A stretch of DNA of 24,594 bases. It comes from DATLEX01 sp035525015. GTDB lineage: Bacteria; Acidobacteriota; Thermoanaerobaculia; Gp7-AA8. The notes under the pieces are model-generated. The model saw only the letters and a program-made list of their open reading frames with translations, was not told the origin of the DNA and ran no database searches. The position numbers and the translations under genes were made by a program. Within the stretch, counting starts at the first letter, position 1. Each line of letters starts with the position of its first letter. The stretch is from the NCBI GenBank assembly GCA_035525015.1, contig DATLFC010000172.1, positions 1 to 24,594 on the forward strand, read 5' to 3'. Below are positions 1 to 7,137 of this stretch, one piece after another.

Positions 1-137
1 ACGATGCGGATGCTGACCGGCAGCCTGGAAACGGGGCCGGCGCCCCCCTTCTCCAGCTTCGGGAGCGAGTAGAACTGCGCCGTGCGCCCCGCGCCGGTTT
101 CGAACGAATCGAGAGTATCGAAAGTGTTGTGCGGCAT
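1..137 (-). CDS. acnA: Aconitate hydratase A, N-terminal fragment (runs off the left edge)
   Basis: Reading the minus strand from ATG at 137 gives an open frame of 45 codons to the window edge. It begins MPHNTFDTLDSFETG and continues with FYSLPKLEK and VSRLPVSIRI. This matches the N-terminus of AcnA/IRP-type aconitases, where a YYSLP segment is followed about 12 residues later by RLP-S-(K/R). Aconitase interconverts citrate and isocitrate in the TCA cycle with a 4Fe-4S cluster; the cluster cysteines and catalytic residues lie outside the window. No Shine-Dalgarno is visible. A 14-nt palindrome sits 2 nt upstream of the start and a possible extended -10 lies at 160-165. The family call rests on the N-terminal motif only. 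Confidence 0.85.
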   Translation of the reverse strand, partial: MPHNTFDTLDSFETGAGRTAQFYSLPKLEKGGAGPVSRLPVSIRI

Positions 138-139
138 GA

Positions 140-153
140 CCGGCGCGCGCCGG
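140..153. repeat. 14-nt perfect palindrome just upstream of acnA
   Basis: CCGGCGCGCGCCGG reads the same on both strands and ends 2 nt before the acnA start codon, where a ribosome binding site would be expected. It could be an operator or an RNA hairpin in the leader. In GC-rich DNA such a palindrome can also arise by chance. Confidence 0.3.
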
Positions 154-159
154 CCCGCG

Positions 160-165
160 AGTCTA
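160..165 (-). promoter_or_regulatory. Putative extended -10 of acnA
   Basis: The minus strand reads TGATAGACT, an extended -10 (TG-n-TAGACT, 4 of 6 matches to TATAAT), 22 nt before the acnA ATG. A TCGACA resembling a -35 lies upstream at a spacing of 20 nt, which is long. The same TGnTAGACT form precedes the PilZ gene that starts at 10912. Confidence 0.3.
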
Positions 166-197
166 TCAGAACTGCCGCGCGCTACTGTCGAACCACA

Positions 198-932
198 TCA
201 GCCGGCCATCTGCTTTTGCGGGCCTTGTGCGCGGAGCTGGTCGAACTTGCGGCGCAGCGAATCGAGATCGATGCGCGCTTCCCCTCGTACGCAGAGCCGG
301 TGGATGGCCATCCGCAGCACTTCGTCCTCTCCATCGATGAGAAGTCCGGCGTGCACGCCGCGGTTGATCGCCGGCGTGGTCCAGATCACCTTTCCCGACA
401 CGCTGATCGGGCCGCTCTCTTCATCGATCTGGAAGCGGAGCTGCGCCTCGGTCCGGGCAACGATCTTCGCGTCGGTCGCAATCCGCGCGCCGCGGAGCGA
501 AAGATCGAGCAGCGACACCGGCGCGGCGTCGCCGAAGCTCCCCGTCAGCGGGGCGGTGATGCGATAACGGTCGTGGTCCCGCGAGTCTTCGATGCGGACC
601 GCCAGGTTGAGGCCGCACAGCTCGTCGATCAGGACGTCGATCCCGGGGATCTCGCTCTTGAAGGAGACGCCGGCCAGATACCGGTCGTCGGCGGCGTCCA
701 TCTGAAGCGAGTCGATCTCGCACCAGAGGACTTCTCCCTTGACCTTGATGTTGCCGCGGTCGGTGACGATCACCAGGACGACCTCCTGCCCCGGCTCGGA
801 CGATGCATCGAGCTGGACACGAGCACCTTTGACCGAGAGATCGATGAGCCTGACGAGCTGATCGTTGACGATGGCGGGAAGCGGCGGGTTGAGGAAGTAG
901 CGGGGGACGGTGCGGAGATCGCGGCGGTTCAC
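198..932 (-). CDS. Protein with two tandem PilZ domains
   Basis: 244 aa. Two PilZ-like modules are visible. The first has R7-x3-R11 followed by D31-L-S-V-K-G36. The second, around residues 110-150, has R-D-H-D-R followed by D-L-S-L-R-G. RxxxR and (D/N)xSxxG are the two c-di-GMP-binding motifs of PilZ domains, so both modules could bind the nucleotide. There is no signal peptide or membrane segment, so the protein should be cytoplasmic. The likely start is GTG at 932, because the only nearby ATG (948) is in another frame. The gene lies 25 nt after the acyltransferase and 60 nt before acnA, all on the minus strand. Its partner and output are unknown. Confidence 0.8.
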   Translation of the reverse strand: MNRRDLRTVPRYFLNPPLPAIVNDQLVRLIDLSVKGARVQLDASSEPGQEVVLVIVTDRGNIKVKGEVLWCEIDSLQMDAADDRYLAGVSFKSEIPGIDVLIDELCGLNLAVRIEDSRDHDRYRITAPLTGSFGDAAPVSLLDLSLRGARIATDAKIVARTEAQLRFQIDEESGPISVSGKVIWTTPAINRGVHAGLLIDGEDEVLRMAIHRLCVRGEARIDLDSLRRKFDQLRAQGPQKQMAG

Positions 933-957
933 AGATGTGGTTGTACATGTCCAGGCG

Positions 958-2307
958 TCAAAGGAGCGTGCGAACCGGCGTCAACGAGACGCGATTCAGG
1001 CGGGCCTTCACCTCCTCGAAGGTCAGCAGCGAGTTGGCGTAGTAGTCGCGAAGAGCGAGGTCGCGCTCGCTCCATCGCCATCCTCCCACCGCGATCTCGA
1101 TCAGATGGCGCAGCACGAGGATGTCCCGCGCCGCGCGCCAGATGTCGGCGCCGTTCCGCTCGCGCAGGAGCCAGACTCTTCCGGCCCATTCCGTGCGATA
1201 GCGATCGATCGCGGCCACGATCTCCTGCTCGGAGAGCTCGCTGCGCCCGGCGTGATCGGCAAAGACGCGGGCCACCAGCGTCACCGGCGTGATGGGGATG
1301 GCCGCGGAGATCTCGTTCATGATCGCCTCGGCCAGTTGCTGCATGGCGGGCTTGCGCTCCTCGAACGACTCCGCCAGCAGCGCCGGGTGGCGCCGCGCGA
1401 ACTCATCGACCGAGACCGGCGTTCCGAAGGTGACGACGGCATAGCCGTATCTCTTGAACCTCCGGAAGAGACCGCGGAAGAAATTCCTGAAGAGATAGTC
1501 CGCGGTGGTGCGCAGCTTCTGCAGCTTCGTCGACCGCTCCTCGCGGCCGAGAAGCTCCTCGGCGAGATTGCGATCCTCGAGCACGCGGTCGTAGTTGATC
1601 GCCGTCGGAATGACGTAAAGGGGCGCCGTGAATTCCGGGTTGCGCTTCGACGTGACGATGTAGTCGAGCATGCCGAGCTTCGGCTTCTGGAATGCGCCGT
1701 CGCGGGTCAAGCCGCCCTCGATGAAGATTCCCTGCGTCACGCCGTGGCGGGTGATCGTCTGCACGAACCGGGAGAGCACCGCGTGATAGAGCGGCTCGCG
1801 ATAGCGGCGGCGGATGAAGTAGGCGCCGAACCACTTGAAGAGATGGTTCAGAGGCCAGACCCGCGCCCACTCCCCCACCGCGTACGAGAGCGAAATGAAC
1901 TTGAACAGCAGGTGCGCCACCAGCACGTAGTCGGCGTTCGAGCGATGGTTGATGACGTAGACGACCGCGGTCCCTTTCACGGCCCGGGCGTTGAAATCGC
2001 GGAGCGGCTTCCTCTCGACGACCACGCGATAGAGAAAGTTCATGATGGCGCGGGCGATCGGCGCGCCGACCTGGTAGTAGGCCAGGAGGTTGAACTTCGG
2101 AACGATCTCCCGCAGATATGTCCTGGCCCGCCGCGCCGCGTCCGCGGTGGAGACGTGATGCTCCTTCGCGTAGGCCTGCACCGCCTGCACGACCACGGGA
2201 GAGCCGAAGACCTCCAGCTCGATGTCGGCATGCCGCCTCTTCAGCTTGAAGCGGTCGATGCGGATCCGCCGTGCACGCTGCAACCGTCGCGCGTAACGCG
2301 TGAACAT
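958..2307 (-). CDS. PlsB-like glycerol-3-phosphate acyltransferase family protein
   Basis: 449 aa. The four acyltransferase blocks of the PlsB/DHAPAT family are present: NHRSNAD (HX4D, H121 and D126), GAYFIRR (161-167), FIEGGLTRDG (195-204) and PTAINYD (234-240). The family transfers an acyl chain to glycerol-3-phosphate or dihydroxyacetone phosphate, the first step of phospholipid synthesis. In block III the usual Arg of EGGRSR is Leu here (EGGLTR), so substrate preference may differ. The protein is much shorter than E. coli PlsB (about 800 aa) and consists mainly of the catalytic domain plus a C-terminal helical region. Start is ATG 2307. It lies 30 nt downstream of the glycosidase on the same strand and may be cotranscribed with it. 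Confidence 0.85.
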   Translation of the reverse strand: MFTRYARRLQRARRIRIDRFKLKRRHADIELEVFGSPVVVQAVQAYAKEHHVSTADAARRARTYLREIVPKFNLLAYYQVGAPIARAIMNFLYRVVVERKPLRDFNARAVKGTAVVYVINHRSNADYVLVAHLLFKFISLSYAVGEWARVWPLNHLFKWFGAYFIRRRYREPLYHAVLSRFVQTITRHGVTQGIFIEGGLTRDGAFQKPKLGMLDYIVTSKRNPEFTAPLYVIPTAINYDRVLEDRNLAEELLGREERSTKLQKLRTTADYLFRNFFRGLFRRFKRYGYAVVTFGTPVSVDEFARRHPALLAESFEERKPAMQQLAEAIMNEISAAIPITPVTLVARVFADHAGRSELSEQEIVAAIDRYRTEWAGRVWLLRERNGADIWRAARDILVLRHLIEIAVGGWRWSERDLALRDYYANSLLTFEEVKARLNRVSLTPVRTLL

Positions 2308-2337
2308 GAGTGGCCCATTGTGGACCTTCTCCGTGCC

Positions 2338-4569
2338 TTACCGAATTGCGAGCACCGCCACACCGTTCGGGGGGAGCTCCCGCGTGATCGTCAGCCGCCC
2401 CTCCTTCTGCGTGGCCGGCACCGCTTTGCCGCTCTCGAGGTCGCGGACGCGGCCGGTGAGGCGCAGCACGACCGACGCCGTCTTCGGCACGGCTGCGTGG
2501 TTGAAAACGAACAGCAGCCGTTCGTTCCCGCTCTGCAGCATCCGCACTTCGATGGCTGGATCGTGGACCTCCACCGGATTGGTGATGCCGGCCCAGCCGG
2601 CCAGGCCGTTCAGAAAGCGGCCCAGCGTCTCGTCGCGATCGGTCTCGAACGCGGTGCCGAGGAACGTGCCGATGGCGAGCATCTTTCCTTTGCCGTACGT
2701 GGAGCTGATCATGGCCGGCGAGCCGTCGGGAAAGCGCGCCACCACGGTCGCCGCCGGGGAGAGCGGCGTGAGCGTCTCTTCGTAGAGCGTGCCGCGAACC
2801 TTGTCACCCGCGGACAGACCGGCGAAGTCGATGGCCATCGTCATCTCCGTCTTGCCCGTCGGGGACTGCTCGACTTCGGTCTCGCGGCAGTTACAGACCT
2901 CGTGGAGACCGAAGCCGGGGATGATCTCCGTAGCCCGTCCGCGCTCGTTGTTCCACGCCAGGCGCGCCTCGCTGACCAGGTTCCCACCCTGGCTCACGTA
3001 GTCGCGCAACGCGCGCCCCGCATCGCTGCTGAGCATGAGCGGATAAGGAAAGTAGAGGAGCTTGTAGCGGTTCGCCATCCCCCTGGTGACATCGTCGATG
3101 TGCACGAAGTCGACGGGCAGCGACGACGGGAACAGCGCGCGATACATCCCCAGCATCGAGTTCCGCTCGATGACCGCCGACTCCCCCTGCGCTCCCATCG
3201 AATAAGGCGGCCGGCGGCCGCCCACCATGTACGAGAGAGGGTTGTAGACGATCGCTGCCTCGGCCCGCACCGGCCTGGCGTTGACGAACAGACTCTGATT
3301 CGCGTCGACGGTCTTCGCCACGTTTCCCGCCCAGCGGGCCCTTTCGGTGATCGTGCCGTCGAGGTTGATCAATCCAAAGCCGCCCGATTCGTATCCGGAG
3401 CTCATCGGATACCAGGCATAGACGTTCACCGATTTCGCGCCGCGCGCGAGCGAGCTCCACATCCAGTTGCGGACGTCGGCCGGCGTCACCGTGGAGCTGA
3501 GGCGGAGCCCGATGGTCCCGAACCCCGACTGCAGTTCTCCGACGTAGAACCCGCGGTCGCCGTGCGAGGAGCGCGCGAAGTCGAGAAGGCCGCCGCGCCA
3601 GGCCGCGTCGCGTCCCACCGGGAAGGAGTGCTTCGGATAGAACGAGGTGCCGTAGTAGTCGACGACCTCCGCCATCTTCCAGTCGTCGGGCGAGCCGTAA
3701 GGGTTCAGCGGCGAGGTGAAGAGCGACGGCGCGCCGGCGTGGCTCGTGGCCACGTGATTCGGAAGCACGCGTTTCACCGCGTCATAGCGCGCCTTCAGAT
3801 CCTGCTGCAGCTTGTCGAGGATGAACATCCGCCAGTCGATGAAGTCGGTGTAGGAGAGGATCGTGCTCAAGCGGTTCGGCCGCACCTGATCCCACGTCTC
3901 GAAACGCCGGTACCAGGCTTGGTTGAGCGCATCGAGCGTCGGATACTTCTCCTGCAGCCATCCACGGAACCGGGCCACGCTGTAGGGACAGAAGCAGAAC
4001 TCCGGAGACGACAGGTAATACGCGTAGCCCCAGCTGATGATCAGCGGCTCGCTCCAGAGATCCCAGCCGTAGAACGCCGGCTTCGTCTTCATCCGCTCGG
4101 CGAGCGCGGTGTAGAAGCCGAGAATCCTGTCGCGGACGCCGGAGTGATCGATGCAGTATCCCGGCGAGGCCTCGTTCGGCATCACGTCGCCGCTGATCGA
4201 CACGAAGTGCGAATCGGGGTACTTCTCCCCCACCCAGTCGGGCGCCGTCTCCGAGTACACCTGCACGATGACGCGCAGGCCCAGCTCCCGAGCGAGATCG
4301 GTGATGACGTCGAGCGTCTCGAAGTGAAACTCCCCCTCGCGCGGCTCGGCGCTGGCCCAGTCGATCCAGCAGCGGACGGTGTTGAAGCCGAGCGCTTTGA
4401 TCTGCTGGAGGTCGGCGCGCCAGACGTCCTTGCGGCTCAGCGGGTCGGGCTCGAGCATCGGGGCCCGCGCCTTCCCCCCGCCGTACCAGACGGAGATCGG
4501 GACGAACCCCTCCGCGGCAGAGGCCGGCAGTGTGAGGAGGCAGAGGAGGGCCGTCAGCAGGACTCTCAT
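2338..4569 (-). CDS. Secreted GH42-like beta-galactosidase family glycosidase
   Basis: 743 aa. A signal peptide (MRVLLTALLCLLTLPASA, cleavage near residue 18-19) indicates export. An N-terminal TIM-barrel follows: the candidate acid/base is E174 in WDLWSEP and the candidate nucleophile is E345 in YVGELQSG. Next come a GH42-type trimerisation region (about 430-640, opening with AAIVYNP) and a C-terminal beta domain. GH42 enzymes hydrolyse terminal beta-galactosides; the actual substrate cannot be read from the sequence. The residue before the acid/base Glu is Ser rather than the Asn usual in clan GH-A. Start ATG 4569 has TATGAT exactly 6 nt upstream, the spacing expected for a leaderless mRNA. 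The gene is divergent from the PycTM-like gene. Confidence 0.8.
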   Translation of the reverse strand: MRVLLTALLCLLTLPASAAEGFVPISVWYGGGKARAPMLEPDPLSRKDVWRADLQQIKALGFNTVRCWIDWASAEPREGEFHFETLDVITDLARELGLRVIVQVYSETAPDWVGEKYPDSHFVSISGDVMPNEASPGYCIDHSGVRDRILGFYTALAERMKTKPAFYGWDLWSEPLIISWGYAYYLSSPEFCFCPYSVARFRGWLQEKYPTLDALNQAWYRRFETWDQVRPNRLSTILSYTDFIDWRMFILDKLQQDLKARYDAVKRVLPNHVATSHAGAPSLFTSPLNPYGSPDDWKMAEVVDYYGTSFYPKHSFPVGRDAAWRGGLLDFARSSHGDRGFYVGELQSGFGTIGLRLSSTVTPADVRNWMWSSLARGAKSVNVYAWYPMSSGYESGGFGLINLDGTITERARWAGNVAKTVDANQSLFVNARPVRAEAAIVYNPLSYMVGGRRPPYSMGAQGESAVIERNSMLGMYRALFPSSLPVDFVHIDDVTRGMANRYKLLYFPYPLMLSSDAGRALRDYVSQGGNLVSEARLAWNNERGRATEIIPGFGLHEVCNCRETEVEQSPTGKTEMTMAIDFAGLSAGDKVRGTLYEETLTPLSPAATVVARFPDGSPAMISSTYGKGKMLAIGTFLGTAFETDRDETLGRFLNGLAGWAGITNPVEVHDPAIEVRMLQSGNERLLFVFNHAAVPKTASVVLRLTGRVRDLESGKAVPATQKEGRLTITRELPPNGVAVLAIR

Positions 4570-4575
4570 GGTCCC

Positions 4576-4581
4576 ATCATA
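4576..4581 (-). promoter_or_regulatory. -10 element of the GH42 gene (leaderless arrangement)
   Basis: The minus strand reads TATGAT (5 of 6 to TATAAT), then 6 nt, then the ATG at 4569. Transcription would start at or next to the start codon. The site lies in a short AT-rich island (4576-4597) in otherwise GC-rich DNA. No clear -35 is seen. Confidence 0.5.
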
Positions 4582-4589
4582 AAACGACG

Positions 4590-4595
4590 TAAAAT
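4590..4595 (+). promoter_or_regulatory. -10 element of the PycTM-like gene
   Basis: TAAAAT (5 of 6 to TATAAT) lies 9 nt before GTG 4605, in the same AT-rich island as the divergent GH42 -10. The two promoters would be back to back within about 20 nt. No convincing -35 is seen. Confidence 0.4.
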
Positions 4596-4604
4596 TCGAC
4601 TCCC

Positions 4605-5153
4605 GTGATCGGCGAAGAAACCCTGATGCACATGGAGGCCAAGCCGAGGCACTTCAAGGAAGTGCGGCCCCGGCCGTCCGTCGATCTCATGCTGAGGACG
4701 GCGCAGCAGCAGCACATGCAGCTGAGCCAGATGGCGGACACGAAGGCCAGCATCCTCATCACGGTCTCGTCGATCGCCCTGACGATCGCTCTCAGCCGTT
4801 CGGGAGACCCGGAGCTGCGGGCCGCTCTCCTGACGCTGGCCTTCTCCTGTCTCGTTTCTCTGATTCTGGCCGTCATCGCCGTCCTGCCGATGTTCGGGAA
4901 AGAGAAGGGGCGCCGGAATCTCCTCTTCTTCGGCCATTTCGCCGAAATGACCGAGGACGAGTTCATGTCCGCCATCGAGCAGATCGCGGCCACGGACGAA
5001 GGCGTCTACGCTGCCATCACGCGCGACATCCACTCCCTCGGCACGTATCTCTACCGGAAGAAGTACCGCTTCCTCCGCTACGCCTACATCGCGCTGATCA
5101 CCGGTTTCATCATCGCCACGATGGTCGAGGTCTACGTCCTGACGTTCGTGTAG
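4605..5153 (+). CDS. Orphan Pycsar effector-like transmembrane protein (PycTM/DUF5706)
   Basis: 182 aa from GTG 4605; ATG 4626 or 4632 are alternative starts. It shows the layout of the PycTM (DUF5706) family: an amphipathic N-terminus, the motif ADTKAS (44-49) running into TM1 (about 50-65), TM2 (about 73-95), a loop with NLLFFGHFAEMTEDEF (105-120), then DEGVYAAITRDIHSLG (131-146), KKYRFLRYAY and TM3 (about 158-180). In Pycsar anti-phage systems such proteins are activated by cUMP or cCMP and damage the membrane. No nucleotide cyclase is adjacent: the neighbours are a glycosidase and an MFS transporter. It may serve a distant cyclase or have another role. The family call is from recognised motifs, not a search. 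Confidence 0.7.
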   Translation: MIGEETLMHMEAKPRHFKEVRPRPSVDLMLRTAQQQHMQLSQMADTKASILITVSSIALTIALSRSGDPELRAALLTLAFSCLVSLILAVIAVLPMFGKEKGRRNLLFFGHFAEMTEDEFMSAIEQIAATDEGVYAAITRDIHSLGTYLYRKKYRFLRYAYIALITGFIIATMVEVYVLTFV

Positions 5154-5193
5154 CGCACGGCAGGCGTCGTGCAACATCACACCGCATGGCGCG

Positions 5194-5214
5194 AACGAAC
5201 AACGACCAACGAAT
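5194..5214. repeat. Three tandem heptamers (AACGAAC/AACGACC/AACGAAT)
   Basis: Three consecutive 7-nt units fill the end of the convergent gap between the PycTM-like gene and the MFS gene, reaching the first base of the MFS stop codon. This is one of five heptamer loci in the window. A weak hairpin (GCACG...CGTGC, 5155-5172) lies just before it and has no T-run. Confidence 0.6.
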
Positions 5215-6434
5215 CACCCCCGCCCCTGCGCAAGCCGCGCCGCCTCCGGCAGCCCCAGCAATCGAAGCATGGCCACAATCCCGAGAAACGGCCCGATGGC
5301 CAGGATCGAAAACGCCCAGCGCCATCCGAGCGTATCGACCGCGGCGGGCATGACTCCGATCGAGACCGTGGTGATGAGAAATCCGATGCACGTCTGCAGC
5401 GTCAGCGCCGTTCCCATGTAGCGTGGATCGCCAAGCTCGGTCACGCAGGCGGAGAACTGCGCCGAATCGGCGACGACCGTCGCTCCCCAGATTGCCGCGA
5501 TGAGAATGAGCGCAAGTGGAGGTCCTCCGAAGAACAGCCCGGTGAGGATGCAGCATGCGCCGCTGATCGCCATCGCCGCCGACGCCACGACCGTCCGGCC
5601 GATGCGATCGGCCAGAAGACCGGCGGCCACGCACCCCGCCGCTCCCGCGCCGATGGCGACGAAGGACGCGACCTCCGCCAGCACCGCCGAATCCCCGCTG
5701 GCGGCGAGGCTGGCCCGCACCATCACCGGCAGCCACGCCCACATCGCGTACAGCTCCCACATGTGGCCGAAATATCCGAAGTTCGCCAGCCGCACCCCTC
5801 GATTCGAGAACACCTTCGTCACCTGCGTGATGTCGAAGGGCTGGTTGGGCAGCGCATACGGCCCCTCGCGAACGAACAGCAGCACCAGCGCCGCGGCGAC
5901 GACGGCGAGGAGCGATGCGATGCCGACGTTGATCCGCCAACTGTCGGATCCGAGCGCGTTGACCAGATACGGCGAGGCTTTGCCGAGCGTGAGCGCCCCG
6001 ACCAGGACACCGAGCGCAAACCCTCTCCCCTCGCGATACCAGGTGGCGATCAGCTTCATCCCCGGCGGATAGACGCCGGCCAGGAACGCTCCGGTGATGA
6101 ACCGGAGGACGAGCGCCACACCGATCGTCGTCACGCTCCACGCCAGCAGCGCATTGGCGGCGGCGCCGAGGAGCGCGCAGAGCGCCACCAGCCGGCGGGG
6201 AGAAACGATGTCGGGGAGATTGAACACGGCGCTGACCAGCGTGCCGGCCACGAAGCCGAGCTGCACCGCAAGCGTCAGCCACGACGTGGCGCGCGCGTCG
6301 AGCCCCCACTCCCCGGCGATCTGCGGCGCCACCGCGGAGACGCCGAACCACAGACCCATCGCCAGCAGCTCCACCGCGGCGAGGAGGATGAGCGCTCGTA
6401 CCCGCGCCGCGCGTTCTGGCATGATCGGCGGCAT
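5214..6434 (-). CDS. Major facilitator superfamily transporter
   Basis: 406 aa with about 12 hydrophobic segments in two halves. Features typical of MFS permeases include an N-terminal LWFGVSAVAPQIAGEWG helix-loop, basic loops such as SPRRLVAL, and the second-half loop LADRIGR, the expected loop 8-9 motif. Substrate cannot be assigned. It acts in the inner membrane. The start is ATG 6434 or ATG 6422. Either choice puts its start codon on top of, or within about 10 nt of, the divergent methyltransferase start. A purine-rich AGGAGG lies about 20 nt upstream on the minus strand, too far to be a standard ribosome binding site. The gene converges with the PycTM-like gene. Confidence 0.85.
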   Translation of the reverse strand: MPPIMPERAARVRALILLAAVELLAMGLWFGVSAVAPQIAGEWGLDARATSWLTLAVQLGFVAGTLVSAVFNLPDIVSPRRLVALCALLGAAANALLAWSVTTIGVALVLRFITGAFLAGVYPPGMKLIATWYREGRGFALGVLVGALTLGKASPYLVNALGSDSWRINVGIASLLAVVAAALVLLFVREGPYALPNQPFDITQVTKVFSNRGVRLANFGYFGHMWELYAMWAWLPVMVRASLAASGDSAVLAEVASFVAIGAGAAGCVAAGLLADRIGRTVVASAAMAISGACCILTGLFFGGPPLALILIAAIWGATVVADSAQFSACVTELGDPRYMGTALTLQTCIGFLITTVSIGVMPAAVDTLGWRWAFSILAIGPFLGIVAMLRLLGLPEAARLAQGRG

Positions 6435-7071
6435 GGTAGCCCGCTTCGCACTCCTCCTGGCACTTCTCGCCTGCTACACACAGCAGGGGGAGCGCGTTCC
6501 GGCCGACGTCATTTCACCGGCCGGCGCCGAGTGGCTCGAGCGGTCGACGCGCGCCGGCGAGGAAAGGCCGGAGATCGTCATAGCGGCCATGGATCTGAAG
6601 AACGGCGACGTCGTCGCCGACGTCGGGGCGGGCACCGGCTTCTACACGCGACGCCTCGCCCGCGCCGTCGCGCCGGACGGCGTGGTCTACGCGAACGACG
6701 TCCAGGCGGGGATGCTCGAAGTGTTGAAGGAAAAAGCTTCCGCGGAAGGCCTGTCCAACATCGTTCCCGTCCTCGGTGGTGAGACCGACCCGAAGCTGCC
6801 CGAAGGAAAGCTCGACTGGATTCTTCTCGTCGACGTCTACCACGAGCTCCAGCAGCCGAAGCCGATGCTCGCCGCCCTGCAACGCGCCCTGAAACCGGGC
6901 GGCAGGATCGCACTCGTCGAATACCGCGAGACGTGGACGCGCGTCCGCCCCGCGCATCGGATGTCGCAGGAGCAGGTGCTCGCGGAGTGGCTGCCGGCAG
7001 GGTTCCGCCTGCTGCGCGTCGTCGAGGAGATGCCGATGCAGCGGCTCTACATCTTTGAAGTCGGCTCGTAG
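6433..7071 (+). CDS. Predicted lipoprotein with class I SAM-dependent methyltransferase fold
   Basis: 212 aa from ATG 6433; ATG 6421 adds four residues. The N-terminus MVARFALLLALLAC has a hydrophobic stretch ending in a lipobox (LLAC, Cys14), predicting export and lipidation. The rest is a Rossmann-like methyltransferase: motif I ADVGAGTG (62-69), an acidic beta2 end (YANDVQ), and post-motifs DWILLVDVYHEL and LKPGGRIALVEYRE. Exported proteins of this kind are annotated as predicted methyltransferases in several diderm phyla; their substrate and SAM supply are not known to me. Read without the signal, it would be an ordinary cytoplasmic methyltransferase. It is head-to-head with the MFS gene. 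Confidence 0.75.
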   Translation: MVARFALLLALLACYTQQGERVPADVISPAGAEWLERSTRAGEERPEIVIAAMDLKNGDVVADVGAGTGFYTRRLARAVAPDGVVYANDVQAGMLEVLKEKASAEGLSNIVPVLGGETDPKLPEGKLDWILLVDVYHELQQPKPMLAALQRALKPGGRIALVEYRETWTRVRPAHRMSQEQVLAEWLPAGFRLLRVVEEMPMQRLYIFEVGS

Positions 7072-7080
7072 CTCTCAGGG

Positions 7081-7108
7081 CCTCGAACCTCGAACCTCAA
7101 CCCTCCAG
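7081..7108. repeat. Four imperfect heptamers (CCTCGAA family)
   Basis: CCTCGAA, CCTCGAA, CCTCAAC and CCTCCAG follow each other in the gap between the methyltransferase and the beta-barrel gene. The 7-nt period matches the other heptamer loci but the unit sequence differs. Confidence 0.55.
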
Positions 7109-7137
7109 CGGCATCTTCCTTGAACCCCCCCAGCGCC

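Noticed and set aside
910..4608. 1232-codon open frame on the plus strand
   Set aside because: It is antisense to the acyltransferase and GH42 genes, which have clear catalytic motifs. The translation is Arg/Val/Asp-rich without motifs, as expected from the complement of GC-rich codons.
5155..5172. GCACG...CGTGC hairpin between convergent genes as a terminator
   Set aside because: Only a 5-bp stem with an 8-nt loop and no T-run; not distinguishable from chance.
5169..6782. 537-codon open frame on the plus strand
   Set aside because: Antisense to the MFS gene and running out of frame into the methyltransferase; low-complexity Arg/His/Asp composition.
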